A stretch of DNA of 64,000 bases. Origin: Funneliformis mosseae (taxonomy: Eukaryota; Glomeromycota; Glomeromycetes; Glomerales; Glomeraceae). Both the position numbers and the translations under genes were made by a program. Location of the stretch: positions 1 through 64,000 of the forward strand of contig CAJVPP010000019.1 in NCBI GenBank assembly GCA_910592005.1, given 5' to 3'. Within the stretch, counting starts at the first letter, position 1. Every line of letters begins with the position of its first letter. Shown here one piece after another: positions 36,611 through 52,010 of the stretch. The notes beneath the pieces were generated by a model that did not search any database, had not been told where the DNA came from, and saw nothing but the letters and a program-made list of their open reading frames with translations.

Positions 36611-37168
36611 TTATTCATCATCTTCTTCCAAAATATAAACGGTAAATTTCCTTCCAATAACATATTTTCGTCGTCTTTTTTGATTAATATTACATTTACT
36701 ATTAATTGAAATTAATCTTGTATTAAACATAAAGTGAATGATTTCATCATTTTTTCTATTAATAAACAATTCATCATTTCTAATTATAACATTAACACCT
36801 TTATTTTCTAACGTCCTAATTTCAAAATAAAATCTCTTAGAAGAAACGTGCTTGGTAACATTATTGATTTCCCCTGACACATGAATTAGACCATCTGGAA
36901 ACTGAAAAAAGGTAATTATCCCAATCGCATTCTCAACATTTATAATCGCTTTTGTTTCTTTACACGCTATTGGGACAAAATCAAAAGTTGATTCTCGATA
37001 TAAGTTCGCATATACATCGTCATTATCAGGTCGTAAAGTTATCGAATTATTTTCATTAATTGATTTTGTCGTTTGAAATAGTAACTCAATTGGAGTTTGA
37101 ACGTGAATCACAAGGAGCCAAAGGCAAACAGACAATGCAATTATAGCCACTGTCAAATCTGATGCCAT
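36611..37168 (-). CDS. Small membrane-anchored or secreted protein, unknown (SOD-like fold possible)
   Basis: Single-exon frame of 185 residues. An N-terminal hydrophobic segment (about 7-25, TVAIIALSVCLWLLVIHV) can be a signal peptide or anchor. The rest is a beta-rich domain: the stretch around 75-105 (IGIITFFQFPDGLIHVSGEI) resembles the second and third strands of Cu/Zn superoxide dismutases (VTF.Q...G...VSG.I). The following HGFHIHEFGD-type metal-binding histidines are absent; the equivalent reads KRFYFEIRTLEN. It ends with a basic stretch and acidic DDE tail. Base composition is like that of neighbouring genes. Function unknown; the SOD relation is only a resemblance in a short segment. 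Confidence 0.6.
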   Translation of the reverse strand: MASDLTVAIIALSVCLWLLVIHVQTPIELLFQTTKSINENNSITLRPDNDDVYANLYRESTFDFVPIACKETKAIINVENAIGIITFFQFPDGLIHVSGEINNVTKHVSSKRFYFEIRTLENKGVNVIIRNDELFINRKNDEIIHFMFNTRLISINSKCNINQKRRRKYVIGRKFTVYILEEDDE

Positions 37169-37700
37169 GTTTTATTTAGAATTTAATGAGTTGAGAGAGG
37201 TCAAATTTTTTTTTTTTTTTCGAAAGTGAGGAGAATTTAACTTTCAAATCATTTTTTCATGCAGTTATTATAACAATGTTGGCGTTTTAGTTGTTTTGTA
37301 GATCATTTAAAACAACGTATTCGATGTAACAAATAATTAAGCGCAGTATTGCAAAAACGTACCTCTAAAGTTCTAATTAAATCGCTTTTTAGTCATAATG
37401 AATGAATTTTTTTTTTTTAAAGATTTTGCTGTTGTACACTTGTAATTGAGAAAATCCACGTTTCTTAAAGAAAAGAGAGTACAGTACTCCAAAATTATCA
37501 TGGAGCAATTTGAATCGAGATGATCTCAACAAAAGATTAGATCTGAATCATAATAGATTTATGTTGGCAAAAAACTGTTTGGAAAGTTATTTTAAAAATT
37601 AATTCCGATTTTTACATTTAAGGAAAAAACTATTTCGAGCCCTTTTAATTTATCATATAATTTTTATATCATATTACATTTAATAAGAATAAAATAACAT
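37169..37700. other. Intergenic region
   Basis: Promoter side of the 36.6-kb gene and 3' flank of the next gene. Nothing specific seen. Confidence 0.5.
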
Positions 37701-38645
37701 TTAAATGTCATTTGATAAGTCTTTTTTGAATGTTTTTGGAGAAAATACAGCGTATAGACAAATTCCTATAATCAAAGGAAGCATTATTAATTTTTAGAAT
37801 ATTTTGTAAAAGAAAATACCTTTCGAACTTAGATACTTACCGATGACCGCTAATATTAAGACCAAACAAAAAGTAATGGAAAAGGTAAACCAGAATTTTT
37901 TAGTAAATCGCTTTGTTTCTTCATCTTTCCAAGGCATCGACCATAATTCTTTCCATGTTTTCAATTTATTTTTAGGTTTAAATATTTCTCCTTGTTCATT
38001 TGTTAATAAACCAACATTTAAATGAACATCGCTTGATAATGTTTCCGGATTAGAAGTTGATGCGAATTGCGATTCGTCACTTTGTGATCTAATTTGTGTT
38101 GGTATGGCGAATGTGACCTTTCTTTTACTTTTACTGCTATTTAGGGGAGAAGGTGAACCGTTTTCAGCGGATTCGAAAAAAGCAAATTTTGATAATATTG
38201 GACTGGAAGAGGGTGGCTCAGGAACCCATGATGGATCATAAGGACTTAGTAAGGGGTTTATATATTCATTTTCTTTCAAAATTTCTCCTTGTTCTGTTGC
38301 GATTTTCTCTTCCTGATCATTTTTATTATTTATATTTAAATTATCATTAATTAACTTATGATAAAGATTTATATCATCAAGTAAAGACCAATTTTTTTCA
38401 GTATTGATTTCGTCATCATTATTTGAATTTAAGGGACAATATTTTAAGTTTGGTTGAAGATATTGTGAAGCGACATAAGGATCTCGACGAATTGACATAG
38501 GTGGATCATGAATCGTTGTCGTAAAATGAATGGGTGGTGGTAAAAGTGTTTCGGAATCTATTGTAGCTGTAGACATGCAGAGAGACGGCCTGTCGCTCAT
38601 GAATGATTCTATAAGGGAATTCCTTTTATCACCTTGTGCACTCAT
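37701..38645 (-). CDS. Acidic tail-anchored protein, unknown
   Basis: Two exons, 37841-38645 and 37701-37765, with a 75-nt GTAAGT..TATAG intron; phases agree and give 289 residues. No N-terminal signal. About 245 hydrophilic residues rich in Ser, Pro, Asn and acidic residues precede one hydrophobic segment (about 250-276, FSITFCLVLILAVIG joined across the intron to ICLYAVF) and a short tail SPKTFKKDLSND. This is the layout of a tail-anchored or single-pass membrane protein with a large cytosolic N-terminus. The intron falls inside the membrane segment, and reading through it would destroy that segment, which supports the model. No known domain recognised. Confidence 0.75.
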
Positions 38646-38972
38646 CCTGTAATTTTCTTTTTCCTTTTTTTTTTTTTATGGGAACAAGTTTTTTTTTAGT
38701 TAGAAATTCTGAATAAAATCATTACAATGAATATATTATATTAGAAAATATGTGGCGTAGCATTTCCATATAAATGATATCTATTGTAGTACAAAACTGA
38801 TTTAGAACGAATAAAGGTTTATAATTTTATACCTTTTTATAGTAATGTTGTGGTTGAAAAACTTTATTTTTAGAAAAAACTGTTCACTGACAAAGTTAGT
38901 TGTTTTTTTGAAATCCAATGAATCTGCATTACAAAAATAGAAACAAGAGTCACTGCGGTCAACCATATGCCA

Positions 38973-39548
38973 TTATTTATCATGCCCTAATAATTTAACA
39001 TCAATTAATTTGTTTAAAGTACTTCCATCTCGCAAAATCTCCAAAATCTCCAAAACTTCTTCAGTAGAAAAATCAGTCTCCCTTAGTTCAATCTCACGGA
39101 TCAAAATCTTTCTTCTCGACAATCTCCGTTGATTCCTTTTCTCCCATTCTTTCCCATACTTTCTTATACATGAGATGATTGCAGGATTTTCATCAATTCC
39201 AAAATACCATTCCGCATAAGCATGACGAACCGTTGGCAAGTTGCCAAGCACAGGAACTTCATAATAAGGTGGATTTTGATTCACTGGAGATCGCTGAAAT
39301 CGTTGGATTGCAATATGGATTGGAATGTATTCCCCGAAAGGATTCGTTGTTGTTGGAATAATCAACGGAAAAAATTTACGAATCGAACTTTGAGGAAATA
39401 TGCCTTGAGCTTGGATTTCAGTAGCTTCTGTTGATGATGTCGACGATTTAGCAAAATCATTATCGTTGTTCGTTGTTTCATCAGTTTCTTTAATTAAATT
39501 GATGTTCATCTTCAAAAATAAAATAAAATAAAAAGGTTCTTTTCCCAT
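38973..39548 (-). CDS. GCR1_C-domain DNA-binding protein
   Basis: Single-exon frame, 191 residues (178 if the second ATG at 39509 is used; the first 13 residues look like untranslated leader). The region at about 97-157 matches the GCR1_C DNA-binding domain of yeast Gcr1-type glycolytic activators: TVRHAYAEWYFGIDENPAI, then KYGKEW and RRLSRRKILIREIE, i.e. TV..lw.EW..G......k.yG..W.....fysRRk.i...i. The N-terminal half is low complexity with a short Pro-rich linker. The C-terminus (EEVLEILEILRDG) may form a short coiled helix. The same domain also occurs in Crypton-type recombinases and proteins derived from them, so a transposon origin is possible. No lesion seen. Confidence 0.7.
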   Translation of the reverse strand: MGKEPFYFILFLKMNINLIKETDETTNNDNDFAKSSTSSTEATEIQAQGIFPQSSIRKFFPLIIPTTTNPFGEYIPIHIAIQRFQRSPVNQNPPYYEVPVLGNLPTVRHAYAEWYFGIDENPAIISCIRKYGKEWEKRNQRRLSRRKILIREIELRETDFSTEEVLEILEILRDGSTLNKLIDVKLLGHDK

Positions 39549-42154
39549 TTATGACCAATTCCATTGTAGAGAAAATACTTTATTAAAAGTTTTTCAAATG
39601 TTTACACGTCATTAAATTTTAACAGTGTCATTTGACTTCATGTCAACTTCTTATTAAGAAAAATATTTCCAGAATGTAGAAAAAGTTTACATCACCTAAT
39701 AACATGTTTCAAATTATTTACTTGCAATTATAAAATATAGTAGGTCGTTTTAAAGCAAATATCACAAGATGTGTGTATCTATAACTATTAAATATCTAAA
39801 ACTTTAAAGGGTATCTAACTGAACAGTTTACAGCACTTAAGAAAAAAAAAAAGAATTTCAAGTTCAAATGCTGAAATGTTCTCAGTAAATTTATCAAAAC
39901 ACCAAATTAATAAAATTTAATATTCATTTTTTTATAAGAATTTAAAAAAAATTAACTTTATTAGATTCTTTCTAATCTGAAAAAAACGAATTTTTCCACA
40001 ACTTTCTTTTCTTATACAACTACATCTTTAGATAATCTCTTTCTTATTTATATTATAATGAAAAAATGTAAAATGCAATAAGAATATATTCTATTTAGCT
40101 AAATATTTTAACTTTATTAATATTAAAAATAAATCTATAATTAGTTATAGCTAATTATAACTAATTATAATTGCATTTTAAAGTTGTAATCAATTACAAC
40201 TAGATATGACTAATTAAAATTCTATCTTTAATTAATATATATCAAAATCTGATTTTAATAAAAATAAAAACTTTTTTTCTAATTCTCTATAAATAACTTT
40301 TTTTAACAATATAAATTTTTATTTAATATAATTATTTTTAAAAAATGAATATAAATATAAATTTGGTAATAATTCATTTTTATTCTTTCTTTTTCAATAT
40401 TTTTATTATTTTTGATTTATATTATTTTTTTATTTTTTTATTTATTTTATTTAAATATTAAAAATTTTATTATATTTAGTTAGCTTAGATTAATGGTATA
40501 TATTACTAATTTTTATTTAGATTAATAATTTTCTATTTTGATTTATATTATATATTTAATAAATAAAAAAAATGTGAATTATAATCATTATAAAAAAAAA
40601 ATAGTGAAATAAAAAAGTATATATTTATTACCTATATATACTATATTTTATAAATCAATTTTAATTTATTTAAGATCATATTGAGTTTTTTTTTTAATAT
40701 TACTATTATCTTATTAAATATATATATTTTTTTTTATTATATAATTACTTTAACCTGTAAAATATAAGAGTAAAAAAGAGAAAAATCTGAAATTTTTAAT
40801 TAATTTTGAGCATATAATTATAAAGATCAAGTAAAATAATAAAAAAAATTTTATCAAAAATTTAGATTTCCCCTTTCTATTGATTACCATCTATATGTTA
40901 ATTAATTTAATCAAAAAGTATTTACATTTTTCTATTTAGATATTTAATAATATTATTTTAAATAACTTAAATTCTAATTAATATAAAATTAGTATTGATA
41001 AAATAATTTAATTTAATATTATTTAATTAATATATTTAGTAAATATTTTTATTTTATTCTTAGATTATTATAATTATATAAGTTTAATAAAGATTTTATA
41101 AATTTTCTATACCTTTAAAAAAAATATATAAAAAGCAAATAATATATTTATATAAATGCTTTATAAAAAATAAAAATTTTAAAAAAAAAAATTAAAAAAT
41201 TTTTAAATTAATATTAAATTTGAACTTATTTACTAAAAAAATATTACATTTAACATATAAAATTAAATTACATAGATATCCTATTATAATTTATAAAATC
41301 TTAATATTTAAATAAAGTATATATAATCTTATAAAATATAATCTTATATTAAATCTGTTAAACTTATATAATATTATATAATTTAAATTAAACCTTATAT
41401 AATTTTATATATAATTTATATAAATTTATAAAAATTATTTTAATATAAGTTTATTATTATTTTTATATTTATATAAATAATTATAAATTTAAATTAAAGA
41501 AAATATAAAATAAAACAATTTAATAATATATTTATTGAAAGAAAATTAAGATTAAAAAAATATAGTAATAATAAAGAAATGATAATTAAATAATAAAAAA
41601 CAAAAGTTAATTTATTAAAAATAAAAAATAAAATGATCAATTTGATCATAAAAAAAAAGAATTGATAATGAGTAAAAGCATTAATAATAATTAAATATAA
41701 TAATAAAAAAGAAAAGTAATTTTTAAATATTTGAAAATAATAAAAAAGAAAAGAATTTAAACGGTTTTTTTTATAAATATATGTTGATTATTTTACTTTC
41801 ATTTTATTATTTCATTTTTATTAAATTAAGTAATTCTATAAAGATTATTTTATTTTACATATAAAACTAATATTTTATTTACAAATTTTTTATTTCGAAA
41901 AGATCAAACTGTGATATAAGTTGTATAACATGACAATCATTATAAAAATCAAACAATAATAATTTTTCGTGAAAAAATTATTGATTTATTTATTTGTTTT
42001 GTAATTCTAATATGTTGCATTATATATAATAAATTGAAATCATACGCATTTTATAACGTTACTATTTAAACGCACTTAAAACGAATCATGATTAACACAG
42101 AGGTATTTCTATCATTCCAAGTCCAAGTCAATACACTCCACAAACTCTAATATA
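39549..42154. other. AT-rich intergenic and repeat DNA
   Basis: No coding signal. Includes a copy of the dispersed repeat seen at the window start and at 18230 (41090-41262, with TTAATATTAAATTTGAACTT). A short stretch at 40790-40880 resembles 32330-32400 (AATCTGAAATTTTT...AGATTTCCCCTTT). Confidence 0.6.
41090..41262 (+). repeat. Dispersed repeat, third copy
   Basis: Matches the window start and the 18230/19675 copy: ATATATAAATGCTTTATAA..., TTAATATTAAATTTGAACTT, AAAAAATATTACATTTAAC. Confidence 0.55.
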
Positions 42155-45444
<3,290 letters not shown>

Positions 45445-45923
45445 GTTTTATTCTTTAGGTTGTATAGGAAAGAAAAGAAACAAAAAAGATGGACGAAAGA
45501 TAGATGGATGTTAGTAAAGGTGAAAAAAAAGACCTTATAGAGAATTTGGAAATTTTTATACTTTTTTTCCGCAAAGTGTTAATTGTTAATTCACGTGATA
45601 TACCGAAATGATCGGCGATTTTTATTACCTAATATGGTAACTGAAATAATAAGTTTTGAATTCCAGCAATAACGATATCTTTTGTAATTACATGTAAATT
45701 AAAAACTTCCACACGTGACAAAATGCGTGAAATCACAAATGTTTACTCAAAGTGTTCTTTTAGATAAAATTAGATAAAGATTTATACGACAAGTAATATA
45801 CATAATATAATATTTATCCATTTTCAACTTTGATACAGACTTTCCCAATCATATTGTCAAATGTTATTTCGCTAGCCAAAATAGAAAGGGCACGTGACAT
45901 GAATTTCTGAGAACCCAATTGTT
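45445..45923. promoter_or_regulatory. DBP2 promoter region with three CACGTG boxes
   Basis: TCACGTGA at 45591-45598, ACACGTGACA at 45711-45720 and CACGTGAC at 45891-45898, within 450 nt upstream of the DBP2 ATG. The region also carries the 3' flank of the homeobox gene. The same word occurs upstream of NRAMP (11900) and at 30513. Confidence 0.4.
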
Positions 45924-46330
45924 TTAGATGATCTTTGTAATTGAAATAACATCTTCGGCCGCCTTGGGAATTGGCCATACGGTTGACGTATAGTTGGATG
46001 TGACGGATAAAGGCAAATATCGAACGCTTTGAGAGATGGATAGATCGTTTATCGCAGATTTGGCGGTCGTTGAGCTTGAAATCACATATTGATTTGCGTG
46101 GGACCCGAAAATATTAAGATTAGAATCGGTTTTCTGCGTTGCGCCTGAAAAAACAAATTGAAGTTCGATTATTATCGAAAAAATTGTTGAGATGTTAAGA
46201 AATTAAGTATATTACCATCATCAACTTGTACAGGAGAAGATAAATTATAACGGAAAGAATCGGCACAATTGTTATCATGAAAAAAGTTGTTGGGAAAATA
46301 TGGTAATGCCAAAGGTGTAGCTTCAAAATC

Positions 46331-46367
<37 letters not shown>

Positions 46368-47159
46368 AATTATAATTATATAACTTTTTCAATATATCTT
46401 TAAATAGACGAAAGAATAAAAAATTGATTTACTTTGCCCATCTGTAAGACTACTTCCACTAGCATAAGAATCGTAAGTGGATCGATAGTTCCAATAATTA
46501 ACGTTAACAGGAATTTCTAATTTTGGTTCTTCAGGTGAAGTACTAAGGTTAGCCAAAATTGGCGTAATTCTGGATTTTCTGGGTAAATTTGTACGGGAAT
46601 TACCAATAGGATTTGAAATATTCTTTGGTGGTTTCATCTTTTCCGGGAAATAATCTACAGCTAATGTTAATTTCTTTGGTTTATTTTTTGATGCATTTTT
46701 TGATTCCAATGCGTCTCTTTTAACCTTTGCTCTACGATTTTGAAACCAAACTTGAATTGCACGTGAGGATATATTTAATTGTTGAGCCAATTGAGCACGT
46801 GTAGCTGCATCAGGTTTTTGTACATTTTCAAAAACGTTATTCAATACATTTGTTTCTTCTTCGGTGAGTCGACGTCGACGTTTAACTTGACGATAAGGAG
46901 GTAGATAATGATGATAAACATGACTGGTTAAGGTGTTAGGTGACTGTTCAGGAGATGATGTCTCATTTAAGACCAATCCTTCTTTTATGTCTTTACTTAC
47001 AAATTCATGATGATTTTGATATAATGGATGATAGTGATGACTTTCTTCTGTAAAATTTGAATTTTCAATTCCATTGCTACTGATATTCATCATTACATCC
47101 GTGGTCGTTGAGGCTCGTTTGTAATGTTGGTTTGAATGAAAAGAAAATGCAGTTATCAT
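45924..47159 (-). CDS. Homeodomain transcription factor
   Basis: Three exons, 46433-47159, 46216-46329 and 45924-46144, with in-phase introns of 103 and 71 nt; 353 residues. The homeodomain spans about 91-150: an Arg-rich N-terminal arm (RQVKRRRRLTEEE), helix 1-2 (VLNNVFENVQKPDAATRAQL) and recognition helix 3 with WFQNRRAKVKR at 138-148. It is a typical 60-residue domain without a TALE insertion. Flanks are His/Ser/Asn-rich and poorly conserved, as usual for fungal homeobox regulators of the Pah1/Yox1/Pho2-like type; I cannot choose among them. There is no sign of a mating-type partner gene next to it. Intron 1 contains a run of 31 T (plus strand) just before the acceptor. Confidence 0.88.
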
Positions 47160-47904
47160 TTACTTGCGGCAAATTATAAAAAAACGAAAGGAAAAGAAGT
47201 GTCTTCTCGTGCTCGTGTAACACCTCGTTGCTACTACGCCCCCGTATATCAATTTTTCAACAATTCTTTAAGAAGTGCTGTTGGATCAAATCAAAGAGAA
47301 TAAATAAATAAATAAAATACATTTGTCAATCAATAAAAAAAATTTTAAACAAATGATAAGTTTAAAACTGTAATAAATATATCACCTTTTCATGTATATT
47401 AAATATTGAAAATGAAATTTTTTTTGTTCATTAAATGATTTATTTATTCGTAATGAATACAATAAAAATAAAAAAAAAAGATTTGTCCGTAAGTGTTCTA
47501 ACTAAATAATTTGATCAATTAATTCTGCTCAAGTGACATGTTTTACGAATGTTTTTTTTAACTTTGCTGATTTTGATATATTAAATATACTGTTTAATAG
47601 ATTAATTTGCATAATTTTTCCCACCCTGTCATTTTATTATGCGCATAGAAACGACTCGTGTAAGTAGTATTTACGTAGTGATTGACTGATTTCAATATAC
47701 AGTAACTATCATACATATCTCTCGACATTTATATTTTTCACGTGTAATTAAAAGTTTATTATAAAAGAAATAAAAAAGAAATAAATAAATTGTGAAACAT
47801 TCAAAAATTTATAAATAAAACCAAATGAATTTTAAGATAATTGTTAATTCAATAAATAATTAATTTAAATCAAATAAAAGAGGATTGATAAACACGGATA
47901 CAAG
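47160..47904. other. Intergenic region, homeobox promoter side
   Basis: About 745 nt; mixed composition near the homeobox start, AT-rich further on. No gene. Confidence 0.55.
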
Positions 47905-49096
47905 TTAGAAAGTTGAATTTATGGCTTTCACTAAAGGAATATCCGATTTTTGTAAACCTATAACATCCAATATATCCAACGGAACATGATCAACCGATGA
48001 AGGTGGCATATAAATTGATGGGGATGCTATTGAGGGAGATGTTCCTGTGGCGGTGGATGTAGGGAGTGAGGATGAAAATAATTTCTTGTACATCACAGCC
48101 TTATAGTACAATAATCTCAGATGATCTTCCATATACTCGAGGCACTATAATTAGAATACAAATTTATGAGATTATGTAAACTTCAGTCCTTTTTTTTTTT
48201 TAATAAATTAAAAGAATATTTGCTTACAGATTCTGCAGGCATTCCCATGGTTGTATACAAATCTTTACATTGATGTAACATTGCGTATATGTAATTTGAT
48301 GTATGAAGCGGAAGGAAATATCCAGCGCCATTTCTTATGTGATCTCCATCAACCGTAACTGTTGAATTTCCAATCACATGTCGACTTCCGTATGCATCAC
48401 AGCCTAGAACCGAACAATTTCTATAATTATGTTATGTACATATTAATATATATTGCAATATGTGCCAAAATATCGTGCAATATTGTGTACTTGCAATGTA
48501 TTCAACTGCCCCAAAATGCAAACGGATTTTGAAACTGGGTCTTGAGAAGATAGCGGCTGCATCTATAAAAAGTACATATCATAAATTAAAATAATTGTAT
48601 CATTCAAAATTTCTGATATTTAATTATTTTACCGAATTGTGAACAATCACAATTGCGATTTTACCAGCAGAGAATTCCTTAAGTCACTCTCCAATGATTC
48701 TTGAAATTCACCGAGTTTAGGAAGGCCCATCAATACAAAATCGGACATGTAAGTATCACAGCAACCGACCATAAGTGATCTACCGTACGATTTTAAAAAT
48801 AATTCATCTGCTCGATACGGGAGTTTTTTACTGGACGGTTCGTCATTTTCATTACGTGTTTCGTAGGATGATACGTCCGGTATTATGGTTGAAGTTTGTG
48901 ATCTGTATACAACAATTATGATTAAATAGAATAATGAATGTGTATATTCGATAAGGTTGAAATTTACCTTGGCATTGGAACTTCCAATAAGTTATCGGTG
49001 AAATTGTCAAATGATAAATCTAAATTAACGCTTTTCCGTCGATTATCAGATTTATTCTCGTCCAATGAATTTGAATTGGAAGTATCTGCAGTGTTT

Positions 49097-49146
<50 letters not shown>

Positions 49147-52010
49147 CTCATCTTTATCAACTTTATTTAATTACATTGTTGTCATTCAGTAATTTTTGAC
49201 GCACCTTCAGAAGAGGAACTTTTTGAACCAATATTATTATTTTCAGGATCCACCTGTTCTTCAGATTGGCTTTCTGTCGAAATCATATGTTCCATTCTTT
49301 CGTAAACTTCATTACATCGAATAAAATAACTCAAAACAAATAAGATACGACGGACTGTGTTTACATCTGTACCAACAATAATGGTCCGGCTCATTATCGA
49401 AGGTGTGCCTATGCTACCATACAAGTCCCTAAAAAGGTTAAAAACAAAGATAATAATAGTATTCAGCGTAGCATCTCGCAAACTAAAAAACCTGATTACT
49501 TTGAACCATTCATAATTAGAGCTCTCTCTCAAAAAATTAAAATTTACCCTAATTGTGCCCATAATGGATCATAAAATAGATTCTTCCCATTCTATTGAAT
49601 AAAGTTAATGAAATAAATTTATTTTTTCCTTCTTCTCCCTTTAAATAATTAAAAGGCAAAATAAAGTTACCCGTTCTTCAACATCTGCAATTGGCGCCAC
49701 TGTCGAAACCCATGCCAGATGATACATTAAAACGCTAGATATCAGCGTGGAGATGAAACTAAATTTTTTAAATAAATATAATTAAGGTGAATACGATAAA
49801 GTATGAAATTAAACGTGGTCAAATTATTTTTCATTAAAGGATACGAATTAGATTCTTTATCAAAATTTTCCAACAAAAAAGTTAGTTCAGTCAACAGGCT
49901 TTTAGCGAGTTTACTTCTTTGTTGCGGAAATGTCGACATGTTTAACCACAATGGCTCCTTGCGCAAAGTTTTGGAAGGGATGATTAAGGAGTTAGTGGTT
50001 GCCACCTTTGCTAATGCGTACGCAATTATTTTTTTTTTTTTTTTTTTTTTTTGAGGAAAAGCGCACTTTAGGTGAAGTAACATTTTCCAAAGAGTTATTT
50101 CGTAGTGGGTGGTGAATTCTTTTCTTATGTCATTGATACCTGGATTCGCGGCGTACTATACAATTGGCAAAACGATGTCTTAAATCGCAAAACTGCATCT
50201 AACCAGATTTGTTCGTTTTGGAGCATTAATGGGGAAAGAGATGCCACGGAAATTCTCCTATTCGTCGGATTAAATATCTAAGAAATATTAAGCGAAAAGA
50301 CTAAACAAAAATAGCTTTAAAAAAAAAAAAAAATTGCATAATCTCAAAATTAAAGTTTACTGAATTAGGTCCGTTAATAGATGATGATGGTGAAGATTTT
50401 TTAAGAAAGTGGCAAAGTAATCTAAAAGCTGTAGAATGAAGCTGATGTAGCCTGTTTTCTAGTAACGCGAAATGTGAGAATATAAATTCTTCCAACGTTG
50501 CATTATTTTCTAACGTTATAACGACTCCAATAGCATACATCATAGAACGTGAAGGATGCTTCAAACTTAACTGATAATTAAATATAGTTAATAAAAAAGC
50601 TATTAATTCATAAATATTTTAAAAATATATATACATATGACACAAGAGACATACATTACTATTGTTCAGAGGATCCAGCCGACTAGTTAATGATTCAAGT
50701 CGCGCAATACTTCCCGGCAAAGGAGTTGGGTTAAATATACCATTTTCCATGCTAGTCTGACTGTATCTTCGCATTCTTCTATTAGTGAAATTATTACGCG
50801 GTGAAGTTGAAAGAGAAGAAGTTGAATATACCGAAATATCATTCGTTCTCAAACCAAGGATTGGAGGTCCAGGATGAAAAAATGAGGGAGAAGAAGAATA
50901 ATTAGGAATAAAACGAAAAGAATCGTCATCGCTCGATTCCGAATGATCGTCAAAATATATTGAACTTGATCCAAATTTTTGTCTTGTAATATTACGCAAT
51001 TCATTATTGATAGCTAAACTACCTTGTGTAGAGGAAGATACAGAAGTATCACTACTCATAGAAGAAAAAGAACTACGTCTTCCGGGAGAATTAGATTCAA
51101 AATCGGCAGGACTTATTGAGAACAATTTTGTTAACAAAATTTGAGGTTTTGGGGATTTAATAAAATGAATTTTGGTTGTCATCCCTTTGTAAGATAAAGG
51201 AACAGCTCCAAACATCATCTCACCAATTAAATCTATATTATGAGCTGTCTAATTTATTATAATAAAATAACGTTAGTGTTGAACAATAAAACCAAATTCC
51301 ATGTCAAAAATTACCTTTCTCTGCGAGAGAAGCGTATGACTACTACGATTCATGGAAGGAGGTAAAGTTTTTATACTAGATTTATTAATGGAATCAAAAC
51401 TTTTTCTTTTATTGTCGCTATCTAAATTATTGTGGTGATGATGATTACGATGATGAGAAGGAGGGTGACCTGTTGTATTAACCGGATTATTAGATTTAAT
51501 ATTTATAGCACTGCTAGATTTTGGAAGAAAAAAGCCAACTCCACTCCAAGAAGAAGAAAGTTCGGAGGTTGGTCTTTCCGAAGAATTTGATGTTACTGGA
51601 ATTGCCGAATCATATAACGTTAATTTTGCTTTGTCACCCGTATCCTGACATAAAATGACGCGAATTTGGTTGGAATTGAAGGAAGGCGGTGACCAGCTAT
51701 TAAAAATAATATTAATATTATTAATTTTTTTTTTTTTTTAGAAAAAAAAAAAAAAAAGTTAAGGAATGTAACTTCAATAAAAAATAAAAAATACAATATT
51801 TAAATAACTAAGGATTTATAATAACTATAAAATGTCAAATCTTTTACACCATAATAAAATTTCCGATGAAAACCATCCATATTAAACTGGATAAACTTGC
51901 TCAAGGCAAGGCCATAAAAATACATACGAGTCAGCCTCCAATAATGCTCGAGTATTCGAGTCTTCTACATCTTTATTCGTAGGTTTTGTGCGAAATAATT
52001 TTTGCAACAT
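47905..52010 (-). CDS. Folliculin-interacting protein (FNIP1/2, Lst4-related)
   Basis: A partner of folliculin in the lysosomal/vacuolar complex that acts on Rag GTPases and TORC1. Fourteen exons, right to left: 51928-52010, 51315-51696, 50655-51248, 50361-50570, 50140-50277, 49845-49957, 49671-49758, 49548-49591, 49205-49428, 48968-49085, 48712-48902, 48491-48562, 48228-48403, 47905-48144. Every junction keeps phase; 890 residues, shorter than animal FNIPs (about 1,100). Conserved landmarks: start [136 protein letters not shown] and the C-terminal [15 protein letters not shown] plus [15 protein letters not shown]. Low-complexity Ser-rich linkers lie in exons 2-3. One region (intron 11) still looks partly coding; see findings. 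Confidence 0.9.

Noticed and set aside
37843..38350. Plus-strand frames at 37843-38025 and 38153-38350
   Set aside because: Antisense to the two-exon tail-anchored protein gene.
39179..39434. Plus-strand frames opposite the GCR1_C gene
   Set aside because: Antisense shadows of a recognisable domain.
49742..50083. 113-residue minus-strand gene
   Set aside because: It contains FNIP exon 6 ([14 protein letters not shown]) plus flanking intron; not separate.
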